Of a DNA stretch of 64,000 nucleotides, positions 40,401 through 52,100 are shown piece after piece (position 1 is the stretch's first letter; every line of letters starts with the position of its first letter). The notes under the pieces were generated by a model. That model saw nothing but the letters and a program-made list of their open reading frames with translations. It was not told the origin of the DNA and did not search any database. Made by a program: the position numbers and the translations under genes. The stretch lies in contig NC_091877.1 in the NCBI RefSeq assembly GCF_019399895.1, positions 2,170,001 to 2,234,000 of the forward strand. The letters run 5' to 3'. Source of the stretch: Cardiocondyla obscurior (lineage: Eukaryota > Arthropoda > Insecta > Hymenoptera > Formicidae).

Positions 40401-43400
40401 TTTAATTTGAAAAAAATTAAGAGAAAATCTGACTCGATTTGTTCGCGAAATAAATTAATTTATACATCTCGCCGGACGGGAGTACTCGTTCGATTCTTTC
40501 CGATTTTTATCACGACGTTTTGCCGTCTGAGTTAATAATGTAGTACCGTAAGAAAGGATGATGTATCGGATCGATTTTTCTTCCTTTTAGTTTATTACAT
40601 CATACTGCTATTATTAACAAAACGTCGGCGATGGAACTGTTTTTATTATTCCTTATAACCGTGCGACGAGACGTGCATTCGACTTAAAAAGGGAAGGACT
40701 TCTTGCCCATTGTCGGTGGATACTTAAGAACCGAGACGCCCTTTCCGTAAACTCAATCCAATTTCTTCCCCATTTGTCACTCCTCTCATTTCTTCCGTAG
40801 GCGGAAAAAGCATCGAGCAACGGAAACGACTAACGTGTGTCTAGCTCCACGGCCGAACGGCAACAACATGTAATACAAAATTAATGAATTCGTAACGTTG
40901 ATTAATGATTAACTCAAGTGGAAAGACGGAAATCCTTTGACGCGCCGCAATGAGAATGCATAACAGATCTCGGGGAAGGCCGTTTCTCGCGCGCAACAGA
41001 CTAGATTCACCTTCGGAACGTACACGATTTGCATAAATTTATATAATTTAGCTTATATAATTTATCACGCCGCGATATCCGCACGAATGGCACGAAAGTT
41101 CCTTTTTGACGCAAGTCAACTACCGGATATTCATACGGGGTGCATCGAGTAAACGCAACATTTATCAGGCTAGATGCCAACGACACAATAACGTGCCAAC
41201 CGCCAGGACTTATTAATTATTCCGCAATCAATTATCGGGTCTCTCCCTCCTCTCTCTCTCACGATCGTTTTATTAGACACGCCTCTATCTAACGCCGCAC
41301 AGCTCTTTTATCTACATCGCGCTCCCCCCCCCCTCCCCTTTCCCCTCCCCGCGCCGTCGTGCAAGTTTTTCAATTAGCTGTCGAAACTGTGTTTTAAATG
41401 ACCGAACTTCCGAAACGCTTCGGGATGTACACGGGAGACGTGCGGACACTTCCTATCCGCGACGCTATTGCTCTTAGGGGCACCTCATTTGTCTCGCCAA
41501 ACATCATTCATCGTGGGAGACGATGACGGAACATTTGCTCTATTGCTTCAGGGTGGGTTATCTCGGGACGTCAGTGTCTCCTCATGTATATATAGATGAA
41601 TATGTGAAACCGACCGACTAACCGTGCCGCGAAGGCGATCCGCCGCGTATCATATTCGCGTAAGTCATCCGTCAAGATTATTTAGCATACTTGGCTCTTC
41701 GCCGCGAAAAAGTGACGTCTCATATTTCTTTCTTTTCTTTCACGTTGATTACTCCCGGTCACCAGAGAATAGCCCCCGCGCGGCAGTGCACATTTTTAGT
41801 CCGGCGAAGGGGGCCCGTAATTCATTCGCGGAACGACTTAAAATGCTAATAAACCGAGTCGTATCCTGGAAACCGAACTTTATTGCCCGCGGGATCTTCG
41901 ATGCGAAGCGACGAAACGTCCGCGGTGTTCCTCTTTCATCTCGACTTGGCAGAGTCGGTAGCGATGATTCACTTTCCTGATATCGCGGACGCACGAAAAA
42001 TGAACGGGACTTCCGTCCTCTTCTATAAAACATGCATGCTGCGCTTTTATCTTTTGTCAAGGGTATTCGTTTCATTTCTTTTTATCCCGCACAATCGCGC
42101 ATTCTTTGACGAATATGGAATAAATGTTTCTCGGTAAAGATTTTGCGGCCGAACGAAAATACTCTCATTTTATTCTTAGTTCCCTATTAGCTTAAGTATA
42201 TTTAGCTAACAATAAAATATCGTCATACCATTACTGTCGAATAATTCATCATTCATAATAATCCCATAAATTGAGATTGGTAAAATATAAATAATTTCCT
42301 AAATGAAAATCGAGCCTAATCGTTATTTAAATAACTGTAGCTAATTAATCCGTGGTTTATCTCGTGGCTGTTTAGCTGTCAGCTGTTTGATATCGAGCTA
42401 TTCTAGCTTGTTATTATGGCGAGTATCAAGCTAATTACCAGATAAGGAATTAATCTAATCTGCGCGATCTAACTAATTATATTTGCAAAATTAGCTAATG
42501 TTTAGATGAGCTACCGCTCGGGTTATTAACGCTATACGTTTTAAAATATTTTATTTGTATTTGAAAACTGATAGAATTCTTATCGGCATTATTACGTATA
42601 ACGTCGCGTTGCTGACATGCACAGTCGAGATGCAAAGAATCGATATACGAAATGGTATCATCGTCAATAGAGCGAACGGAGATCCGCGATATCTATTGAA
42701 ATAGAAGAGATTAATTTTCAATTATTATCCGGGTTTATGCACGTTGCCAGCCAATCGAACAGAATTCAGCGATTTGATTAGGGATTAACGGCGAGCTTCG
42801 CCTTGAAATTTTCCGCATGGATCGGACTCGTTTACGCTCGAAGATGACGCGCTCTTTGCCAGGAGTACATCGATGAGGGTGGGAACGTCAAGGAAATGGA
42901 AGAATGTCAGGAGATGTTCTCTTCCCTTGCGAGTTTAACATTTACGACTTCATAACTTTTGAGGAGGTGCGAAGTTTTTCTCAAGTGCGTTGCACGCGTA
43001 GAGAATTTTCTAAGGGCGCATCCAGGCGAAGCAGCTACCCTATTTTCATGTGACTTGAATACTTTCGCCGTCTCTGATGCGAATGCGTTTTATAAAGGCA
43101 GTTTTCATACTGATTTCGTGAAAATGCATAAATCAAATGCATTCCATATTTTTACTTAAATATAAAAATATTGCGTTGGTCTTTTTAGAAAAAAAAAAAA
43201 GTAAAAAAAATATATTATATGTATGTCCCGGTACTACACGTAGAATGTTGTTCGAGCTGAAAAATTACATTTGCATAATGTAACACACATTTTATACGAA
43301 ACATTTATATTGCACTGCGTCCAGTTATTTTATTATCTAATTCGGTAACGCAAGAAAATTGATTGGCTGCCGACCCGAGAATAAAATGCACGTAAATAAT

Positions 43401-46400
43401 TCACCCACACAAAAGCGCATTGCTTTTAAATCTCTTATCCAAGATCGCCAAAGTTTCTACAAGCTCGACGTTGTGAAATGCTCGACTCTGCTTTTCATAT
43501 AAGGTGTCAGAATATCCTGGATTTCTTTATTTATAGCGATCGCAAAATTTAGTGCATTTTTCGGGAACTTCGGATATAAAGTCGAAAATTTTACGGCGCG
43601 GCTCGGACTTTCGGACGAATTTTCTTGTAGAATTTTATTTTGCACGAGTTATCGCTTGAATTATTGTCGTAAAACTTCTGGCCGATACAGGTTGGTTTTA
43701 TGAACTCCCCGACATATTATCCGAGAAGCAGAAAAATTTAAAAACATCCCGACCTGAAGATCGCCGATGTTTTTCTGTACAGGTTATAAAGTGACTTATC
43801 ATTTTAAAAGCTGACTGCATCGCATATGAAAAAATTCTTAAAAACGCTCGAGAGAAAAGCGAATTTTTTTATACTATTAATCTTTAAAAGTTTAATTTAT
43901 TTTTATATATTTTTTAAATTTTATTAATTTTATAAATAATAATTTTTACAGTATATATTTTAAAGAAAATTTAGCAATAGTTAATACTACAAATTAGCAA
44001 TATATTATAAATTATAATTACACGACTTACTCAATTTATTCTTTTAATTGACTTGATTTCAAGATATGTAACAGTATTATTGATGTTATCGGTATAATTC
44101 TTTCGTAACGAGAAATTTTTTCTTAGTCTGCACTGAATTAACTCTAAACGCGGCCGGGCTCGCTTAGGAGATACGGAAGTTAAGCTGGAAAAATGTGGTA
44201 ATAACTCTTATCCTTCCGTCCATTTGAGATTTACGATCACACAGCAATTACGAGCAAGTATATAAATACGTTCCCTCGCGATAATTCGATAATACTTGTC
44301 GTTTCTCCGTTTCCATTTCCTTTGCTGCGCTTAGAGGGTTCTTAAGTAATAAACTACGAATAAACGGCGGATATACTCGTAGGGTTCTGCGTTCGCTGTC
44401 GTCGCGTGAGAGGCAAAATAACTGTTTCCGTTCTGCGCGGAGCTTTAAAAATTTAACAACTTTGCGAAGTAATAAGTAAAAAGACACACGGAATAAATTG
44501 TTTCATGTGCGAATACGGAAATTTAGAAAAAGGACTAAAGACTTTATCGGGAACTTGTTGAAATAAAAATATTATCTTTCGATTTGATTCATCAAAGAAT
44601 CTCTACGCGAACTTCCGGCGTTTCCAATAGGCATTAAGACTATATTGTTTTCAACGGCGGTGCAATTAGGTTGTTTGCTCCGCGGAAGTGGCACGGTAAA
44701 CTTGCGACAATTTTTCAGGGATCACGCGAGGACTCCAATCAAGTCGAAAAGTCCCGCTGGGCATTGTGGCCGGTACTTTGAACAGTTTCCATTGCGGCCG
44801 ACCAGCTCGGCCTCGATAACATCTCGCGGCAGTCCCTCGTGTCTTGAAGTGCTCGGACTAAAGATAGAATCCTCTGATATAATTAAATTGCAGCAAACTG
44901 TCGTCTTACGGCGGGAATTTAATTTAATATAAAATTTTTGTCATTAAGGGAATTTTTACGAAAATATATATTTATAGTAATTTGCGGATTCACGCTCGAA
45001 GCGTTCCAACGGATGTATGTTGATTTTGGCAAAAATCGTCGACGCGATCTTATTTTAGCATTTAGAGAAACTGACCGAGGAGCTTCCACGGGCTAATGTA
45101 CATTCGATAACGTATTTGCATATACACGAGTGACGACCCAAAGGAACTGCGCGAGTTTCTTTTGTAATCACGTGAATGATTTTTATTCTCTCTTTTTTTG
45201 GGGCATTTTTTTTTTTATTTGCTTGAAATGTTGCAAGCGGCGATGGCAAATACCTACAGCTCTGGCATGTTGCATAGTAATCGTCATTTCGAGAAAAACC
45301 GATTCTGCCGGCCCAATTTTTATATCGTCTTTTGTTACAGTGATACGATCGGTTTATTGGAGTTTTATTTTGCCCTCGCTTTCTCTCTTTTTTTTTTTCC
45401 CCTTCTGCCCGCGCCCTATCGTCGAATTTCGTCTCTCTCAATCCCGCACCCTTGTCTCTCTCCAAGGGAGTACGCGAGTCCCTTTTCGTTGAGAGACGAT
45501 AAATCTTGAATATCCCGCGCGCTGGAAACGAACCGAATGAAAAATATTTCCCTTTATGGTGATGCTTGGCGAGCTTTCTTTTTTTCCGGGTTCGCGGGAG
45601 TGAGACTGCATCCCAAAGCACGTCCTGGTATATCCGACGGGAGGTATCGCCCCGCACTTTCCTCGACCCCCTTTCGCTGGAGTGCCGGACATTTCGAAAA
45701 GTTTATTACTGGTTTTATTAAAGTTTAAAAACGCCACGCATAACTTGGCGACTTCGTTATTTTGTACGTATCGACTTAAGTTTACTCGGTATTCCTTTCG
45801 CGACAAAGAAAATAATGAAACAGTACGACGTGGCGCCTGTTCTAACATTCTGTTTAAAATACGACGCGGAAATTACAAATAAATAAATAAATAAAATAAT
45901 ATTAAAAAAAATAATTAAAAGAACCAAAAGCGTTAATCAGATTCTTGTATTGAGATATTACTATTATAAATCCCGAAGTAACCGGCTGCTTCTCTCGCAC
46001 TGTTAATCTCGTCTCGTTTCTAATGCGCGGTTTTTCGTGACTCGCGGCGATCGGTGGTCGCCCACGAAGAATCTTTTCCGAGACCGTAATAGTTGACGGC
46101 AAGAGACACGGAATCCCCTCGTAATTTCACGTTTCTTCTGGCAGTCAAAAAAAGATGAGGATGCATCCGGGGTGTAATAACGCATCAGCGTTACCAGGCA
46201 GCATAGCACTAAGAACGAAACGAGCTCCTTTTGTGTTCTGTCTTTTTTTTTTTTTTTTTTTTTTCTCCGCTATTTTTACACAAGGGGAAGGTAGGGGGAT
46301 GGGGAGCCGTCGCGCATTGTCGTTATCATCGTCGGGACGCGACGATGCGCGGAGTTGCGTATCTCGCGTCGAGATACAAAAATCTTGAAGAGACGAGCGT

Positions 46401-47478
46401 TCCTTTACCGTCGTTTGTACCTCGCGCGCGCTGCATCTTCCGCCCCAGATCCGAGAAGAGTCGTTAGCAGAACTCGTCCTAATAGCTGTAGTGAAGAACT
46501 GTTTAAAACGTCCGAGGAATCAGAGAATCGCGGACTCGACCGTGAAGCGCGTTCAGTGCGAGAAAATTAAACATTCTTCAGCGAGTAAAGCTACCTTCGC
46601 GCGTTCGCTTGCCCATTTGCATAATGCGACGAAAGCACGTAGTATACGAAAACAGGTGGAGAGCTCTCTCTCTTTCTCTCTCTGCGCGCGCGACGTCCCG
46701 TAGATGCGTTTCATCAACGCGTTACGCGATTGTGCGCCGCACATTGGAAACTTCGCGTTCTGTTCGTTCGCCGCGGCATGCGACGTTGACGACTACGACA
46801 ATGTCGTTTTCGCCTGCAGGCCCATGTCCTTTATTCATACGTTCCTGGTTGGAGAGCTTATTCATCCGCGAGAAGGGGTCGAAGCCGAGTCGGGTGGAAG
46901 CACGTCTCTATAGGGTGAACCGGGGGTTGCTGCGAGGAAGCCAAATTTGCTTTTCTATGGCGCGTATCTACTTCAATTTGCAGCACCTTGGAACGCCCTG
47001 TTCTCCGGAAGAAAAAAAAAGGCCCGCGAGCGGCCCTTCTATTCCTTTCTCTTTCCCTTGTTTTTTTTTTCTTTTTCTTTTTTTAATATTTTTATTTTTA
47101 CAAAAGGAGAGAAATCTCGCGTTCGCAACCTTTGGCCCATTTTATACTCCAGTCGACTGACTAACGCGCGAGGAAAGAGATTTAACCGCGAGTTTATAAT
47201 CAAGATTCACAGATTCTATCTTGGAAAACGACACTTTGTACATACATTAATATAAAGCCTTGTGGTTCAGTCTTTTTTAAATTTATTAAAATGTTTCTTT
47301 CAATATTATTTTCTTTTTTTTTTTTTGGTAACACGTACTAGATTAATTTGCCGTACTCGCGCGACATGACGTACGAGGTTCTCTTTTTAATGAAATAATT
47401 TCAACTGTGCTGTTTTAAAGATCATCGGGGTATCATAAAGCCTCGGTCGTTATCGTTAATGTAAATGGCATAACTTAC
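28425..47478. other. About 19 kb with no supported gene
   Basis: Mixed-composition DNA with GC-richer, CpG-rich stretches (about 29-34, 38-42 and 45-48 kb) and AT-rich patches. There are many overlapping open frames on both strands. None shows a family motif, and most start at non-ATG codons. Simple repeats include a pyrimidine-rich TCTCTCTAT tract near 36.60-36.66 kb, a TA run near 39.91-39.93 kb, a C-rich tract near 41.33-41.36 kb and long T runs. The minus strand could hold the 3' end of DM4/DM12 copy B. One exon-like stretch at 30631-30849 is listed under findings. Confidence 0.6.
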
Positions 47479-49122
47479 GTGAAAATGACGTGCACGATGT
47501 CGCCGATCAAGCCGTTGTGCTGGAGTGGGTACTCCGAGGTCTCGCAGATTGCTCTCAGCAGACACTCTCTCCCGGAATATCCGAGGCTACGGCGAACGGG
47601 AGAAAAATCAAGGAGAGTTCTCTGCGAGGAATCCGATAGAGATTGAGGGAGGAACGAGGGTAGGATCGCGCGCGCTCGTCTCGTTGAAGCAATAGCTGTT
47701 TACTTTGCGCTTTACGATTCTCTAAATACCGAATTGAAGGCTCGCGCGCATACGTAATTCCCCGGCACCTGTGTATACTCGAGTCGGGGCAATGTAACGC
47801 AATTCCCAGACGCCCCGAATGCTCGTAAAATGGAGCCGGGAGTGCATTCGCCTTGAATCTCTACGCTGATTTCCCTTCTGCAGCATCTCTGCGAAGCTTC
47901 CCTCGCGCCCGTTCCGCGATCAGCGCCAATTCGGGTACGATAATCGACGCCGGCGATCGATTTTATCGCGTCATACATGCCAATCGGGTCGTTTACGACA
48001 TTCCGATCCGACAATGGCTAGTTTTATCTATTTCGTCGAGGCTTTTGGCGCGTAACAGAACGTTAGATAAAGAAGTCGAATCGCGGTGCGAGATTAAAAG
48101 AAAGGAAACGGTATACGCTTTTGTGACGATAAAGAATTACATAAAGATTTTATTATTATTCGCAGCTCGAATCGTGTTAGGCTTTTAAACGATCGTGTGA
48201 TGTTATAGACCGAGTCATTGTATGATTTTGGATCAGATAAAGTTGTGAAGTACCGTGAAAAAACACCGTGAAAGGATTATACCGACGAATTAAAAGGATC
48301 ATAACGTTCTCATAATGAGGTTATTTGTTTACGGACTTGCCTTTCAAATTTACTCTCCAGAACTCGATAGACAGTGGCTCTCTCGATATTCCGCTTCCTC
48401 CTTTTTACCTCCGTCCAGGGCTCGGGATACGTTATGTTCGGTGGCAAAACGTAGTTAGCTTCGAAAAAATACGATAGCGAGATCGAACTCAGAGGATGCT
48501 CGAGCGGCACCGCGATAGCAACGAAGATCTACAAGAAACGTTAATCGCATAATCGCTTGAGATTACGTACTTTTACATTGGACTCTCTCTTGAATCGTGA
48601 AAATTTTCAGAGAACGGTAGTTTTTCTTTTTAAAATCATTATTTTAATAAAGTAGTAAAACGTTTTAATAAAAAAAAAAAAATGGAGAAAACACGTAGAA
48701 AGATTATTAACAAATTTCAATTATATATATTAAGATAACTGCATCTGTGTAATTATATCGTGAATTATTAATATGAAATGCTAACAATATTTTTACACAT
48801 ACTTACACCCATATTACTGAATTCCGGAAATGTTAGACTCCTGATAGGCCGGTGTAAAATTTCAGCGATATCCGAGTTTGCGGTTTTTGATAATACAACG
48901 TGCAACGTCAATGCCAAATTAAGTACAAAAAGTCTAAAAATTTAATAAATAAAAATTCGCGGCTATAAATATATTTTACATATTAATTATTAATACGTGA
49001 AATCAATAGTCTTGCGTATCTTTTTTTTTCTGCTCTAATAAATTTCAGAATAAAAAAAAGAAATTAATTACATTAAAAATATTGCGTAAGGCTTACAAGG
49101 TTTTTTTTAGCTGGCAACACAT
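47479..49122 (-). CDS. DM4/DM12 family protein, copy B (3' end not resolved)
   Basis: Minus-strand exons: 49097-49122, 48807-48933, 48341-48528, 47479-47586, giving 149 residues before an open phase-2 donor (TTCAC|GTAAGT). The protein starts MCCQLKKTLLFVLNLALTL, a clear signal-peptide core, then LTFPEFS, a VPLEHP stretch, FFEANYVLPPN, a basic KRRKR linker, and LGYSGRECLLRAICE with GLIGDIVHVIF. Internal exons of 188 and 108 nt have the same lengths and phases as in copy A, so the two are close paralogues. The junction after exon 3 needs a GC donor (AAAG|GCAAGT at 48340). The usual last exon, with C-x-x-x-Y-x-x-C-P, was not found downstream. A short in-phase candidate at 47343-47409 has an acceptor and a stop but lacks the family tail. 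Either the true last exon is farther away or the gene is shortened. Confidence 0.85.
48339..48340 (-). other. GC splice donor in DM4/DM12 copy B
   Basis: On the minus strand exon 3 ends GAAAG and the intron starts GCAAGTCC. Only this donor joins in phase 2 to the acceptor before 47586 to give the conserved SLGYSGRECLLRAICE. The GT five bases on shifts the frame and destroys the motif. Copy A has an ordinary GT (GTAAGA) at the homologous site. Confidence 0.85.
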
Positions 49123-52100
49123 GGCAGTTGGAATTTAGAAACCACTTCAATCCGCAGTCTTCAGAACTTTGCGCCGATTTCAGCCACCAAAAGATTGCCT
49201 TGCAATGCCACACGGAACCGGTCGGTGGAGACCGTCAGTACAGTTACGACTAACGATTGTTAATCTGGCGTGCACACAGAAATCTTTTCGTATCGATTAC
49301 TCTTTTCGGGCAAAGAATTTTAATGAAATGGAATTGATTCAGCTATATGAGTTATCTTCATAAATACGATTGGAAATTTCAAATTTAAATAAATCGTCTA
49401 CATGTAATTAGTAACATATAATTCTTTAATCTCAGATTAAACTTCGATTGATTGAAGCTTTTAATAACTTTCCGCAGAGATTGGGGGTGTACAAATTTTA
49501 TTTTATATATTACAAATGAATAATTAGATTACAGAGAGGGAATAAACTGCAAAATTGCAAGGTGACGATAATTTATATTCAAATACTTGCGTTTCATTTT
49601 TTTTTCTGTTTAGTTTTTAAAAATTTTTTTTTTTTACATGTAATAATACTTGTAATATTTTTTAGCATTGTGTGGTTGTAAATAATGATTTAGCGTCTTT
49701 CTCGACGTGAATAAACGGCTCGCAAATTTTCGCACCGAACGTTTAATTAAATTTGCATAGGTGCTGCTCGAGCTTCGGAATTCGCTCTTGCGGGGCGAGT
49801 TATCGTCCGCGATTTCCAGTGCTGAAATGTAATTATGATCTCTCTCAATGCGTCAAACTTGGCGCGGCAGTAGGATGGTCGCGATTAAAGAGATTTGCAA
49901 GAGCGATTTCGCATTACGCGAAGGTAAAGTTGCAGCTGCGCTGCTTAAACCGCTCGTATATAAATGAGCCCCCCGTTCCGGCCGCGTAGCCACAGCGGAT
50001 TACGCTCGCTTTTAATTTCTCTTCGGGTTTTATCTTTCGTTTATTTTTCGCGTTTTTTTTTTCCGTTTTCTTTTTTTTCGTTTAGCGCGTCACGTCGCGT
50101 CGCGCGCGTCGAAGAGCGATTTCCTCGGTCGCGGAGCGAATGCGTGCGGGAATCGCGAGCGCGCGTAACAAACGGGACAATAATGAAGCGCATAATAAGC
50201 GATGAGGCGCGGGTAATTAAACGCGGCGCGGTTTAATGAAACGCAACGAATGCGGAGTCACGTATTTTTAAGGGACGCGATTAACGTCCGCGTCTCCGCG
50301 GCGCGAAGATAAGCGTCGCGATGACGCAAAGTGACGGATTTATGCACGGACGCGGGCTAATTGATGTAAATGTATTAGTTTTCTAACGCGAATTGCTGTA
50401 AAGGCGTAAAAAGAATGGCGTGAAACGTCCATTGTCAAAAGCATTCCATTACTTTCGTCTTTTCACGACGTTTTTGCTGTTTTATGCTTTTTTTTTATCA
50501 CGATTGTTAAATCAACGCGCGTATTTTAAATGCTGCTGTACAAAGCGTGCCTGGTAAAGTATATCTTCGAGTACTTTTACGTATCGAAGGGTTAATCTGC
50601 ATGAACTGAAGGATAAACATGGAATATTAATGAGGATGTGATTAATTTCTATCCTCTGTCCGTGATGATTAATTACCCGTTTATTAGATATTCATGGGGG
50701 GAGGGGGGGAGATTAAGGTGGGATGTTTCTAAAATGCCGTTAGAATCTATGCAAGTTTTCTCTACACACGTTTGAAACATATTCGCGAAAAGATGTCACA
50801 CCGACCTTTTATAATTCCCAAAGGTACCACTTAAAAATTAATTAAATAAAATGGGCTTAACTTTTGCGAAAGAATACGCTGGCTAGTCTGCGAAAGTCCT
50901 GCAGTGAAAAATTCGCTCTATAAATAACATTAAAAAAAATTTCCTACCGATATAACACGAGAATTTATTTTAAGGATGCAGCGTTACAAATAATTAGAAC
51001 TATTCTATGTGAAATATTCACTTCATAGATACCCGACACGTACACGTTATCGATCGCGAAAGTCAGTTCGCATCAGCTAATATTGTACAATATATTAATT
51101 ACAGTTGACTATGCACGGCAGCCGACCGGCTGGCACATTATCTACGTTTTACGTAATCACCGCGCGAGATGTGTACGCCGCGCGCGTGACCGACCGACTT
51201 TTACTTTCGATCACTGTGCAGCCATAAAAATAAGTTAAAAAAAGATTTTCAATCCTCGCATTCCTATACCACGAACGAATATCTCCCGAATCTATCGCGG
51301 GCTGGTCGATCGAAATCATCTTTTCTCGAGCCCGATTCTACTCGTCGATACTTCGTTTACGGTAGAGTTTTACGGCGAATTTAATGTACACGAGGTTTTA
51401 ACTTATTTTATATCAAAAAGACGTAGTCGCCGGTACGCACAATTAATCCGGGAAGGTAGTCCACGCCTGATTATGTGCACTTGGCCCGTCGAATATGCGT
51501 AGATCTTTAATACGTACAGAGCACGTGCTCCGTAATGCTGGAGAAGGACAGAGCGAAAGTGGAGGTAGTGGGAGAATGTAGCTCGCACGCGGCACGTACG
51601 CCGTTTACCCTTATCTTTTTTTTTTAATTACTAGAACAAATTTTGCGCACGCTTCACGTTTTTTCACGTATTTTTCAAAAGATCCTAGTTGCAAATTAAC
51701 AGCTAATTTACGCGTCACACCAATTTTTTAAGATAGAAAGAATCAAAATTGTTTAAATATTATGCGCAACAACGCTGTAATGCTTACGTTGCTTTTTTTT
51801 TTTTTTTTCTTGTCTAATTTTAAATTAGCAATAACTATACATGGCAACAGAAATATTGATGCAAAGAGATTTTAAGGAAAGAATTTCATACTCCAGAGTA
51901 AAGTTTCCATTTCGAGAACGGTGAATAAATTCTCTAAAAGTTTTATATAAATTGGGAGAAACTATGTTGACTGGCACACATGTCCAACTGGAAGGTACGT
52001 TGTTTATGAAAACTTGAACCCACGCTATTTTACAGTGCAGACCGCTGCCATAATGCAACGCGCGGTTTTCGAGTTTACGGTATTTCATTTAAGCGACACA

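Noticed and set aside
43457..43645. Minus-strand frame tested as the missing last exon of DM4/DM12 copy B
   Set aside because: It lacks the cysteine motif, and its phase and acceptor do not fit the donor at 47478.
44150..44200. Stretch with GAAGTTAAGC resembling part of 5S rRNA
   Set aside because: Only about ten bases match. The rest of the 5S structure and the internal promoter are not there.
45055..45657. Longest open frame in the gene-poor region (200 codons, minus strand)
   Set aside because: It starts at GTG, is dominated by Lys/Arg and low-complexity stretches, overlaps open frames on the other strand, and has no domain or splice partners.
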